Notes under the pieces: generated by a model | What the model was told of the DNA's origin: nothing | Database searches by the model: none | What the model saw: only the letters and a program-made list of their open reading frames with translations | Shown here: in pieces, positions 14,756 through 22,028 of the stretch | How positions within the stretch are numbered: the first letter of the stretch is position 1 | How the letters are laid out: every line of letters begins with the position of its first letter | Assembly: GCA_035548675.1 (NCBI GenBank) | Contig: DASZSJ010000062.1 | Span: 1 to 22,028 of the forward strand | DNA from: VRUE01 sp035548675 | GTDB taxonomy: Bacteria > Actinomycetota > Thermoleophilia > Solirubrobacterales > 70-9 | Length of the DNA: 22,028 nt | Direction of reading: 5' to 3' | Translations under genes and position numbers: made by a program

Positions 14756-15310
14756 TTAGGCCTCGCCGGCCAGTCGATCGATCCCTGCCAGGGCGCGGCG
14801 GCTTCGCTCGCGCAAGTGCTTCCGCGCAAGACGATCCACCGCCCCGGCTTCGGAGCTGAGCTGCGCCCAGCGTTCCTCGCGGTCGACGATCGTGCGGCCC
14901 TCGGCCACGGCCTCGGCTACGAGCACTGGATTGGCGCGGGCATCCTCCAGCGTGAGCACGTCGACGCGCCGGCCGAGCAGCCCTTCGAGCTTCAACTCGA
15001 GGTCAACGACGCGCATCGACGAGGGATCGCGCATCTCGACGATCAAGTCGACATCGCTTCCCTCGCTGTCGTCCCCTCGGGCGGCCGAGCCGAAGAGGAG
15101 GGCAAAGCGCACGTTCTGCTCGGTCCTCAGCCCCCTCCGCAGCGCCCCAAGGAGCTCCCAGGAGTGACGCAGGTACTGCTTCTCGGCGGCATCGAGCTTC
15201 AGCTTGCGCGGTGTCGGGCGCTCTGCCCGCAGCGTCCCTTCGTTGAGCGCGCGACGCAGGGTCCGCTCGTTCGCGCCAACCTGGCGCGCCAATAGCTCCA
15301 GCTCAGTCAT
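14756..15310 (-). CDS. mntA: MNT nucleotidyltransferase antitoxin with N-terminal HTH-like region
   Basis: This 184-residue minimal nucleotidyltransferase has the exact motif GSX10DXD: Gly74-Ser75 in LLFGSAARG, Asp86 and Asp88 in SDVDL, and a third acidic residue, probably Asp117 (RRVDVL). MntA enzymes use ATP to add AMP units to the HepT tyrosine and neutralise it. The N-terminal 40 residues (LARQVGANERTLRRALNEG) read as a helix-turn-helix, so the antitoxin may also repress its own promoter. A basic helical tail follows the catalytic domain. The ATG at 15310 is 6 nt from a perfect TATAAT, which implies leaderless translation. It is the first gene of a two-gene unit with hepT. Domain identity is clear; autoregulation is inferred. 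Confidence 0.85.
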   Translation of the reverse strand: MTELELLARQVGANERTLRRALNEGTLRAERPTPRKLKLDAAEKQYLRHSWELLGALRRGLRTEQNVRFALLFGSAARGDDSEGSDVDLIVEMRDPSSMRVVDLELKLEGLLGRRVDVLTLEDARANPVLVAEAVAEGRTIVDREERWAQLSSEAGAVDRLARKHLRERSRRALAGIDRLAGEA

Positions 15311-15338
15311 GTGTCCATTATAAATGATTCATGTGTCC
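15307..15338. repeat. 10-bp direct repeats flanking the mntA -10 box
   Basis: GGACACATGA (minus strand) occurs at 15316-15307, covering the mntA start codon, and at 15338-15329. The copies are 22 bp apart, about two helical turns, with TATAAT between them. This is a strong candidate operator for the antitoxin or the toxin-antitoxin complex. Confidence 0.75.
15317..15322 (-). promoter_or_regulatory. -10 box of mntA-hepT (leaderless promoter)
   Basis: On the minus strand this is a perfect TATAAT. Exactly 6 nt (GGACAC) separate it from the mntA ATG, so transcription should begin at or next to the start codon. No clear -35 is present at 17-18 bp (TCGGAT). Confidence 0.75.
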
Positions 15339-15449
15339 GATCCGATGCACTTGCGGCCAACGGTTGGGGACTTGGACGCAAAAGGGCCTTCCTGTCTCTC
15401 CGTTCTCCTCACCAAAAAGACCTGCAAATCGCAATACCAGTTTTGTTCC

Positions 15450-15479
15450 TTGACAAAGCCAAACTCGTCTGTTTATCTT
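15450..15479 (+). promoter_or_regulatory. Promoter of the collagen-like protein gene
   Basis: A consensus -35 TTGACA (15450-15455), an 18-bp spacer and a -10 TATCTT (15474-15479, 4 of 6) lie in an unusually AT-rich stretch. This predicts a 5' leader of about 140 nt before the ATG at 15626. Confidence 0.55.
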
Positions 15480-15484
15480 TGCGA

Positions 15485-15625
15485 GGTCGTTTAGGAACCT
15501 GACTGTCAGTTCAGGGAACCAGCTCGTTTGAGCAGCGACGCAACAGGGACATAACCGAGCCTCACGGAAGCCGCAAAGGGAAGCCGCGGGCAGAGGGGCT
15601 CACGGGACAAGGAGAGATTCGAAAC
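15485..15625 (+). other. Long structured 5' leader of the collagen-like gene
   Basis: No gene is seen. The leader holds several pairing elements. These are CCTGA/TCAGG and GCTC/GAGC small hairpins near 15498-15533, a 9-bp direct repeat GGAAGCCGC (15566-15574 and 15579-15587), and GAGCCTC near 15556-15563 that can pair with GAGGGGCTC near 15593-15601. AAGGAGAG (15609-15616) is the ribosome binding site. A regulatory RNA fold is possible, but I cannot match it to a known class. Confidence 0.45.
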
Positions 15626-16462
15626 ATGTTCTCGACGCTACGCACGCGATTCGGGATCCCGGGAGTCATCTCGGTGATTGCCCTCGTCTTCGCAATGCTC
15701 GGCGGCGCCTACGCCGCCTCGAATTCTTCAAGCGGTGGCAAAGCGACCGCCTCCAAGGCCAAGGCCAAGAAGGGGCCGCGTGGCCCGAAGGGCCCTAAGG
15801 GCGACACCGGTGCAGCCGGTCCGCAGGGCCCCGCCGGCGCCAACGGCAAGGACGGCGCCCCCGGGCCGGAAGGCAAACAGGGTCCGCAGGGCGGTACGGG
15901 AGCCACCGGTGCTACAGGTGCAACCGGCGCAGCGGGCACCAGCGTCAATAGCAGCACCGAGCCCGCCGGCGCCAACTGCGCCAACGGTGGTTCCAAGTTC
16001 GTCGCCGGAGCGTCCACCTCCTATGCCTGCAACGGCGCAAACGGCACCACCGGCTTCACCGACACTCTGCCGTCGGGCAAGACCGAGGCCGGCACCTGGG
16101 TGCTGGGCAACGCCAGCCCCCTGGTCGTGGTCTTGGCGGGCTTCGCCGAATACCACGTCAGCTCGATCTCCTTCCCGATCCCCCTGCAGGCGGCACCCAC
16201 TGGTCTCTTCTACATCGGTCGCACCGAGGCCGTCCCGCCCGAGTGTGAAAACACCGACCATCCGGGCACGGCGAGCGTCACCAATCCGGAGGCCGACCCG
16301 GGCAAACTGTGTGTCTACACCACTACTAACTCCAAAGCACCCGATAACCCCACCGCCGTCGAATTCAACCTCGACAACACCGTGGTTGGCGTCAATCTCA
16401 CAAAGCTGACCAGTACCTCGGGGACGTTCTGGGGTACTTGGGCGACCACCGCGGCGCTCTAG
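15626..16462 (+). CDS. Exported collagen-like repeat protein
   Basis: This 278-residue surface or secreted protein begins with a short basic segment and a hydrophobic signal/anchor (FGIPGVISVIALVFAMLGGA, 9-28). A Lys-rich linker follows, then 19 uninterrupted Gly-X-Y triplets (Gly50 to Gly104) that should form a collagen-type triple helix. Early triplets are charged (GPK, GPR, GKD) and late ones are GAT repeats. The rest (about 107-278) is a globular, Thr/Ser/Asn-rich beta domain with cysteines at 118, 135 and two later positions, probably the trimerising head. Proteins with this signal sequence and layout are numerous in Thermoleophilia. AAGGAGAG lies 9 nt before the ATG. Its role is probably adhesion or surface structure; the ligand is unknown. 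Confidence 0.88.
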   Translation: MFSTLRTRFGIPGVISVIALVFAMLGGAYAASNSSSGGKATASKAKAKKGPRGPKGPKGDTGAAGPQGPAGANGKDGAPGPEGKQGPQGGTGATGATGATGAAGTSVNSSTEPAGANCANGGSKFVAGASTSYACNGANGTTGFTDTLPSGKTEAGTWVLGNASPLVVVLAGFAEYHVSSISFPIPLQAAPTGLFYIGRTEAVPPECENTDHPGTASVTNPEADPGKLCVYTTTNSKAPDNPTAVEFNLDNTVVGVNLTKLTSTSGTFWGTWATTAAL

Positions 16463-16496
16463 GGGACGGTGTGCGTTTCACGTCCTCTTGACGACC

Positions 16497-16529
16497 CCAC
16501 CCCCGATGGCGAATGCCCGTCGGGGGTGG
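16497..16529 (+). terminator. Strong hairpin after the collagen-like gene
   Basis: CCACCCCCGA (16497-16506) and TCGGGGGTGG (16520-16529) are perfect 10-bp arms, with a further GGC/GCC pairing inside. It lies 35 nt after the stop and 22 nt before the next start. There is no T-run, so it may be a terminator or may mask the start of the following gene. Confidence 0.5.
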
Positions 16530-16551
16530 AGATGTCGAACGAAATCAACCG

Positions 16552-19500
16552 ATGACTCAATCGCCATCCACAGAAGCAGGGAGGTCCAAGATCACAACCA
16601 GGCGAAATATTCTCGCAACCTCGCTGGCTCTTGTTTTGCTCGGAGGACTCTTCCTGGTTCCGCCTTGCGTACGGGCGGCCGAACAGCGCCCCGTCACCTC
16701 GCAGACCTTCGGCGCCTCTGCCCAGCCTAGCTTCGGCCAGCCCGCCGGCTTGGCAGTCGATCCCGCCACCCATGACGTGCTCGTGATAGAGAGGGGAGTC
16801 AACGAGAAACAGCAGCTGACGGTCGGCGCCACGGCGGGGCAGTTCAAGCTCACCTTCGATGCCCAGACGACCGGTGACCTGGCCTTCAACGCGACCGCCG
16901 CGCAGGTGCAAACGGCGCTGCGAGCGCTCAGCTCGATCGGCTCCACCGGAGTCACGGTCACCGGCGGTCCAGGGAACGCGACCGGCTCCAACCCCTATGT
17001 CGTCACTTTCCAGGGCACGCTGGCCACCACCGATGTTGAGCAGCTCACTCCCTCTAGTGGCACGACGCCGCTCAGTGGCGGCAGCGGCGCGAGCATCGCC
17101 ACCACGACCCCTGGGATCTCCAGCTCGGTCAAGCGCTTCAAGCCCAATGGCGAACCAGACACCTTCTCGGCGCTTGGCAGCAACGTCATCGACGGGGCGG
17201 GGCCCGGGCCCGATGCCACCCCCCAGGGCAGGCTCTTCTTCGGCACCGCCCCCGAAGCCCAGATCGCGGTTGCGCCCCCGGGGTCGGCGGCCGGCACCGC
17301 CGGCAACATCTATGTCACCTACTCTCAGTTGGCGGTCCACGCGATCGACGTCTTTGCCTCCACCGGCGCTTACCTGGGTCAGCTAACGGCCACGGGCGCG
17401 ACCGACTTCGAAGAACCCTGCGGCGTCACCGTCGACCCCGCCGGCGCGGTCTATGTTGGCGACTTCAGGAGAAAACAGATCCACAAGTTCCTGCCTACGG
17501 TAAACCCGCCGCTGAACGCAGACTACGTCACCAGCTTTAGTCAAGCGCAGACCGGGATCGAACGCCCCTGCGCCCTTGCTGCCGGCGCCGGTCCCACCGC
17601 CGGGTCCCTCTTCGCCACCAACTTCCGAACCAAATACTCAAAGTTGAACGGCGCCACCGGGGCGTTCGAATACGACATCGCCTCCGTCGTCGGGCTGCCG
17701 AGTACGAGCACGGTGCTCTCGGTGGACCCGACCAGTGGCCACCTGATCATCGCCAGGAACACCGAAGTCCGCGAGTACGATGCCTCCGGCGCCACCGCGG
17801 CCGAGCTGAAGCTGCGTTGGTCCAGCCCATCCCTGATCGGAGCGGTCGAAGGGGTCGCCAGCGAAGAGACCCTCTACACCGCCCGCGCAGGCAAGATTCG
17901 ACTCGAAGAAGTCGGCCCGTTTGAGCTTCTTCCGCCCCAGATAGAGGCCCAGTGGGCGTCTGACGTGGTGTTTACCGAAGCGACGCTGAAGGCACAGTTC
18001 CCCGCGGAAGAAGAGGAGACTACCTACCACGCCGAGTACCTGACCGAGTCCGCGTTCGAAGCCAATGGCGAGAGCTTCAGCGGGCCAAACGTCCCCACCA
18101 TCCTGCCGGTCCCCGATGCGAATGTCGGCGATCAGAAAGTGGTCAGTGTCGCGCTGTCAGGGCTATTGCCAGATACGACCTATCGCTACCGCTTCGTCGC
18201 GACCAACCCGACCGGCGACGCAACGGGTCAGGCGCAGGCCTTCACCACCTACCGGCCGATCCCTCCGCAGACCGACTGCCCCAACCAGACCCTGCGCAGC
18301 GGCGCCGGGGCGCTGCTGCCCGACTGCAGGGCCTATGAGATGGTCAGTCCGATTGACAAGAACGGCGGCGATATCTACAACGAACCGGCCGGCCTGGGGA
18401 TCCACGACGCCTACATCCAGAGCAGGCCCGACGGCAACAAGATCACCTACTCGGCCGCCCCCGCCTTCGGCGATCAGCTCGCCAGCAAGTACTACAACCA
18501 ATACATCGCCACCCGCGGGGCGGGGGGCTGGTCCAACCATGGGATCAACGCGCCGCTGGGCATGCAGCTGAAAGGGCCGGTCTATCTGGTGCGCCACGTC
18601 GGCGTCTTCACGAAGGACCTATGCGGGATGTGGTTCGCCGACTACAACACATCGCCGCTTCGCCCCGAGGGCCAGGAAGGCCTCGCGAACATCTACCGGC
18701 GCCAGAATTGCGCGCCGGGAGAGGGGGGCTTCGAGACGCTGACGACGGCGGCGCCGCCGTCGGGTACGGGCCTTGAATACGTGACCCGCGACTCGGTGCA
18801 GGGGCTCTCCGAGGACGGCTCGGCGGCCTTCTTTGTCGCCAACGCGAAGCTGACGGCTGACGCGGCGAACACCGAAGAAGCGCAGATTTATTTGCACCTG
18901 GCGGGTGACCCGGCACCGCGGCTGGTGAGCAAGCTGCCGAGCGGCGTGGCAGCAAACACGGAAGGTCAAAACGTAGTGGGTAGCGCCTACGGCGGCGAAG
19001 GCAACCTGCACAACGCGGTCTCGGCAGACGGCCGACGCATCTTCTGGACGGCGGGAATCGTCAACAGCTACCTAAGGGGGAAGCTCTACCTGCGGGAAAA
19101 CCCAGCGCAGGCGGAAACGACAGTCAAAAACGGGGAAGGCGACTGCGTGCCCGACCCGGCGCTCGCCTGTACGGTCGAAGTCTCACAGACCAACAACGAC
19201 GCGATCTTCTGGGCGGCGACGGAGAACGGATCCGCAGCTATATACACAGAAGGCGACATTAGAAGCAGCGCGGCGACGCTGCGCCGCTTCCAGACGGCGA
19301 GCGGGACACGGACCGTGGTTGCGGAAGGGGTGCGGGGAGTGCTGGGGGCGAGCGAGGACCTGGCGCGGATCTACTTCGTCTCGGTGAAGGCGCTGACGGC
19401 GGGTGAGCGGAACAGCGAGGGCGATGAAGCGATCGAGGGGCTGCCGAATCTCTACCTCTGGGAAGAAGGGGCTGGCTTGACCTACGTGGCGACGCTGCCG

Positions 19501-20451
19501 GCAGGGGAGGCGACAGGCACCCGCGGTCCGTCAAAAGGAGTAGGTGGCTCCTACAGCATTGTCTCCCCGATACCCCGCTTCCGCGCCGCGCGGGTCACCC
19601 CCGACGGGAGCCGGATCGTCTTCCAGTCGGGGGGGGCGCTGACGGGTTATGACAACACCGACGCCAACAGCGGCGAGGCGGCAGTGGAGGTCTTCAGCTA
19701 CGAGGCGGGGGGAGAGCTCGTGTGCGTGTCGTGCAACCCGACGGGGGCACGGCCGCGGACGGGGGAGCTGTCGCGGCCCTACGTTTACCCGCGGGTCAGC
19801 GCTATAGGAGATGGCACCGACATCCAAGCCGCCGCTTGGATCCCCACCTCCGAACACCCCCTGCACGCCTCCAACGTCCTCTCGGAGGACGGCGATCGGA
19901 TCTTCTTCAACAGCCTAGACGCGTTGCTGCCTCGCGACAACAACGGCACCCAGGACGTCTACGAGTGGGAGCTGGCGGGGGCCGGGGGCTGTGACGTCGC
20001 CAACGCGGAGTTCTTCCCCCAAAACGGGGGCTGCCTCAGCCTGATCTCCTCGGGAGAGAGCCCGCTCGAATCGGAATTCTGGGAGGCGAGCGCCGACGGG
20101 CGCGACGTCTTTTTCACCACCGCATCGAGCCTCCTGCCCCAGGATCTGGGCCTAATCGACCTCTACGACGCCCGCGTGGGGGGAGGTTTCGCCCAGCCAG
20201 CCCAGCCGGCGATCTGCGAGGGGGAAGCCTGTCAGTCGCCGCCCTCAGCGCCGGATGACCCCACCCCGGCCTCCTCCACCTTCCACGGCGCCGGCAACGT
20301 CGTCGAGAGCCGGGCAAGGGCCTGCCGCAAGGGCAAGGTCCGCCGCCACGGCAAGTGCGTGAAGAGGAAGTCGAAGCGCAAGAGCAAGGGCGCAAAGCGC
20401 AAGGAGCGCCGGACGCGCCGAGCCGACCACGACCGGAGGAGTACCCGATGA
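16552..20451 (+). CDS. Giant secreted multi-domain beta-propeller protein
   Basis: From the ATG at 16552 the protein has 1299 residues. A basic N-terminus and hydrophobic stretch (about 20-42) form a signal peptide. An NHL-like propeller (about 52-455, with repeats such as GVTVDPAGAVYVGDF) is split in its first blade by a separate Thr/Gly-rich domain (about 83-187, QLTVGATAGQFKLTFDAQTT). An FN3-like domain follows (about 461-567), then a conserved DCPNQTLRSG...CRAYEMVSP block (about 575-600) and six or more PD40/WD40-like repeats (SADG-x-x-V/I-x-F near 752, 822, 933, 1014, 1109 and 1179). It ends in a Lys/Arg-rich tail (1254-1299) with two cysteines that may bind wall polymers. An upstream ATG at 16513 lies inside a hairpin; neither start has a clear Shine-Dalgarno. 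It overlaps the next gene by 4 nt. Function is unknown, probably surface binding. Confidence 0.85.
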   Translation: MTQSPSTEAGRSKITTRRNILATSLALVLLGGLFLVPPCVRAAEQRPVTSQTFGASAQPSFGQPAGLAVDPATHDVLVIERGVNEKQQLTVGATAGQFKLTFDAQTTGDLAFNATAAQVQTALRALSSIGSTGVTVTGGPGNATGSNPYVVTFQGTLATTDVEQLTPSSGTTPLSGGSGASIATTTPGISSSVKRFKPNGEPDTFSALGSNVIDGAGPGPDATPQGRLFFGTAPEAQIAVAPPGSAAGTAGNIYVTYSQLAVHAIDVFASTGAYLGQLTATGATDFEEPCGVTVDPAGAVYVGDFRRKQIHKFLPTVNPPLNADYVTSFSQAQTGIERPCALAAGAGPTAGSLFATNFRTKYSKLNGATGAFEYDIASVVGLPSTSTVLSVDPTSGHLIIARNTEVREYDASGATAAELKLRWSSPSLIGAVEGVASEETLYTARAGKIRLEEVGPFELLPPQIEAQWASDVVFTEATLKAQFPAEEEETTYHAEYLTESAFEANGESFSGPNVPTILPVPDANVGDQKVVSVALSGLLPDTTYRYRFVATNPTGDATGQAQAFTTYRPIPPQTDCPNQTLRSGAGALLPDCRAYEMVSPIDKNGGDIYNEPAGLGIHDAYIQSRPDGNKITYSAAPAFGDQLASKYYNQYIATRGAGGWSNHGINAPLGMQLKGPVYLVRHVGVFTKDLCGMWFADYNTSPLRPEGQEGLANIYRRQNCAPGEGGFETLTTAAPPSGTGLEYVTRDSVQGLSEDGSAAFFVANAKLTADAANTEEAQIYLHLAGDPAPRLVSKLPSGVAANTEGQNVVGSAYGGEGNLHNAVSADGRRIFWTAGIVNSYLRGKLYLRENPAQAETTVKNGEGDCVPDPALACTVEVSQTNNDAIFWAATENGSAAIYTEGDIRSSAATLRRFQTASGTRTVVAEGVRGVLGASEDLARIYFVSVKALTAGERNSEGDEAIEGLPNLYLWEEGAGLTYVATLPAGEATGTRGPSKGVGGSYSIVSPIPRFRAARVTPDGSRIVFQSGGALTGYDNTDANSGEAAVEVFSYEAGGELVCVSCNPTGARPRTGELSRPYVYPRVSAIGDGTDIQAAAWIPTSEHPLHASNVLSEDGDRIFFNSLDALLPRDNNGTQDVYEWELAGAGGCDVANAEFFPQNGGCLSLISSGESPLESEFWEASADGRDVFFTTASSLLPQDLGLIDLYDARVGGGFAQPAQPAICEGEACQSPPSAPDDPTPASSTFHGAGNVVESRARACRKGKVRRHGKCVKRKSKRKSKGAKRKERRTRRADHDRRSTR
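20435..20440 (+). promoter_or_regulatory. Ribosome binding site of the last gene
   Basis: GGAGGA lies 7 nt before the ATG at 20448, inside the end of the giant gene. It fixes the downstream start and shows the two genes are translated from one message. Confidence 0.75.
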
Positions 20452-22028
20452 AGCGCCTCACCGTGATCCTCACGATCACCGCCACAGCACTGCTCTGCGC
20501 CGCGACCACAGCACCGGCCGCCACCAACCTACAGCTCGAGCAGTTCGGGGTGGCTTTCTCCAACGAGGACGGTAGCCAGGCCGACGAGGCGGGCCCCCAC
20601 CCCTTTGCGATGCGCACCTCCTTCCGCCTCGCCCACTCCGGTAGCGGTCCGCTCTCCGCTCCCAGTGCCAGGCTCCGCAACGTCATCCTTGCCCAGATTT
20701 CGGGCGTCGTCGGCGATACCATTGCGTTCCCCCGCTGCTCGAGCGCCGACTTCTTCTCCGTCACAAGCGGCGAAAATCAGTGCCCGCGCGAAACCGCGGT
20801 AGGGATAACTGGTAACGCCATCATTGAAGCGGGCAACTGGTTCAGCTCCCCCGTATACAACCTGGTGCCGCCTCCCGGGGTGCTGGTGCGGCTTGGCTTC
20901 CGCGTCGTGAACCAGAACATCATCGTCGACATCACCCTCAACCCCGTCCCCCCCTACAACCCGATCGCTTCGGTGCGAAACCTGCCCCAGCAGGAATACA
21001 TATTCGCCAACATCACCGAGCTTTGGGGCAATCCCACCGATCCCGCCCACGACAGATTCCGCGGCAACTGCGCCTATGCCACTACCCAGCTGGATCCCGG
21101 CGACCCGTTTGAATTCTCCCCCTCATCCTCGGCTTGTCCGGTCGGGCCCCGCGGCGCATTCCTGACCACCCCCACCCGCTGCCTGGGTGCCAACCTGACC
21201 TCCTATGCCTTCGACTCCTTCGAAGACCCCGGCGCTTTTCTTGCCGACGGACGCCCCGAACTCTCCGACCCAAACTGGGTCAGTGGAGCCTACGAAAGCC
21301 CTCCCTTCACCGGCTGCGGCAAACTGGGCTTCTCGCCCTCGATCATTGCGAAGCCGACGACCAGGGCCGCAACCTCGCCCACTGGGTTGGACTTCTCCCT
21401 CGACACCGCCGACGAGGGCCTGAAGAATCCCTCCGGCCTCGCTCAGTCCGATATCCGCAAAGCCGTTGTCACCTTGCCCGAGGGGATGTCCGCCAACCCG
21501 GCGCTTGCCGAAGGTCTCGAGGTCTGCAGCGAGGCCGACCTCGAGCGCGAGACCCTCGGCTCGGTCCCCGGGGAGGGTTGCCCCGAAGCCGCCAAGATTG
21601 GCTCGCTCGAAGTCGAAAGCCCGCTCATCGCAGAGCCGGTGAAGGGCTCTCTCTATCAGGCGACCCCTTACGACAACCTCGCCGGCGACGCCCTGCTCGC
21701 CTTCTACATCGTGATCAAGGACCCCGAGCTGGGGATCATTGTCAAGCAGCCCGCCCGGGTCGAATCGGATCCCCTGACCGGGCAACTGACGGCGACAACC
21801 GACGAAATTCCCCAGTTGCCCTTCTCCCACTTCCGCCTCCACTTTCGCGAGGGCGCCCGCAGCCCTCTGACAAGCCCGTCCTCCTGTGGCGCCCACGCGG
21901 TAAGCGCCGTTCTCTACCCTTGGTCGGGGACAGAGCCCGTCACCTCCACCTCCACCTTCCAGATCATCAGCGGCCCCGACAACTCCCCCTGCCCCACCGG
22001 CGGCCTGCCTCCCTTCCACCCCGACCTC
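20448..22028 (+). CDS. Secreted protein paired with the giant propeller protein (partial, C-terminus beyond window)
   Basis: The frame is open from ATG 20448 to the right edge (527 codons). Residues 1-25 form a signal peptide (MKRLTVILTITATALLCAAT, then APA as the likely cleavage site). The mature N-terminus (LEQFGVAFSNEDGSQADEAG, then HPF) is the type seen in a large secreted family of Solirubrobacterales-like genomes, often beside propeller proteins. The rest looks like beta-sandwich modules with well-spaced cysteines and many Pro/Asn turns. No catalytic motif is seen. The start overlaps the previous stop (ATGA), so the two products are probably made together and may act together outside the cell. 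The family is known only by context; its function is unknown. Confidence 0.8.
   Translation, partial: MKRLTVILTITATALLCAATTAPAATNLQLEQFGVAFSNEDGSQADEAGPHPFAMRTSFRLAHSGSGPLSAPSARLRNVILAQISGVVGDTIAFPRCSSADFFSVTSGENQCPRETAVGITGNAIIEAGNWFSSPVYNLVPPPGVLVRLGFRVVNQNIIVDITLNPVPPYNPIASVRNLPQQEYIFANITELWGNPTDPAHDRFRGNCAYATTQLDPGDPFEFSPSSSACPVGPRGAFLTTPTRCLGANLTSYAFDSFEDPGAFLADGRPELSDPNWVSGAYESPPFTGCGKLGFSPSIIAKPTTRAATSPTGLDFSLDTADEGLKNPSGLAQSDIRKAVVTLPEGMSANPALAEGLEVCSEADLERETLGSVPGEGCPEAAKIGSLEVESPLIAEPVKGSLYQATPYDNLAGDALLAFYIVIKDPELGIIVKQPARVESDPLTGQLTATTDEIPQLPFSHFRLHFREGARSPLTSPSSCGAHAVSAVLYPWSGTEPVTSTSTFQIISGPDNSPCPTGGLPPFHPDL

Noticed and set aside
14755..14829. ATG at 14829 as the hepT start
   Set aside because: It would overlap mntA by 74 nt with residues unlike the family; the GTG at 14754 directly follows the mntA stop.
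15311..15502. 63-residue frame starting next to mntA
   Set aside because: It runs over the mntA promoter repeats and the collagen-gene promoter, has no ribosome binding site and shows no coding codon pattern.
15525..15600. c-di-GMP riboswitch in the collagen-gene leader
   Set aside because: A piece resembles the class I core (GACGCAACAGGGACATAACC), but the second conserved segment and tetraloop-receptor pattern are not found.
14240..15625. Duplicated tRNA-Ser end as an attachment-site scar beyond the toxin-antitoxin pair
   Set aside because: I looked for a second copy of the tRNA 3' sequence between the pair and the collagen-like gene and found none, and no integrase gene is present.
16532..16555. 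Seven-codon leader peptide overlapping the giant gene start by ATGA
   Set aside because: A GGAG lies directly against its ATG with no spacing, and so short a frame can arise by chance; there is too little evidence to call it.

Overview
The window is very GC-rich DNA from an actinobacterium. The best guess is class Thermoleophilia (Solirubrobacterales and relatives). This rests on three things: a collagen-like exported protein with the signal sequence typical of that group, a giant secreted propeller protein with a Lys/Arg-rich tail followed by a second secreted protein, and the frequent GTG/TTG starts and stop-start overlaps. The placement is inferred from protein style; no marker gene is present.

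Layout. Positions 1-2177 (minus) hold a metallo-beta-lactamase-fold hydrolase and a polytopic, GT-C-like membrane protein that runs off the left edge. A possible 57-residue single-pass membrane protein (2193-2366) and a universal stress protein (2404-2847) lie on the plus strand. The stress protein gene meets a secreted subtilisin-like protease (2828-4237, minus) tail to tail, with a 20-nt overlap. tadA (4303-4770) is divergent from the protease. A long perfect-arm hairpin and tRNA-Ser(GGA) follow.

Positions 5122-12032 (minus) look like an envelope module. In transcription order it contains a lipoprotein with a duplicated Cys motif, a membrane-fusion adaptor carrying a peptidoglycan-binding domain, an ABC ATPase, a MacB/FtsX-type permease and a membrane-anchored D,D-carboxypeptidase. 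The last four are joined by 4-nt stop-start overlaps. A repeat-rich 415-bp leader and a cellulose-synthase-like glycosyltransferase with a PilZ domain come after. A divergent OmpR-type response regulator and histidine kinase (12146-14127) share an intergenic region with the lipoprotein. That region carries 11-bp-phased GTGACC half-sites, so the two-component system probably controls the exporter operon and itself.

tRNA-Ser(CGA) (14174-14260) is followed, only 5 bp away and convergent, by a HEPN/MNT (HepT-MntA) toxin-antitoxin pair. The antitoxin has an N-terminal HTH-like region. Its promoter has a perfect TATAAT placed for leaderless transcription and flanked by two copies of a 10-bp direct repeat.

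From 15450 to the right edge is a surface-protein region: a promoter with a structured leader of about 140 nt, the collagen-like protein, a strong hairpin, a secreted protein of about 1300 residues (NHL-like propeller with an inserted domain, FN3-like domain, PD40-like repeats, basic tail) and, overlapping by ATGA, another secreted protein cut by the window end.

The most interesting items are the HepT-MntA locus with its operator-like repeats, the exporter/carboxypeptidase/two-component module, and the repeat-rich leader of the cellulose-synthase-like gene. All functions are assigned by motif reading; no database search was run.
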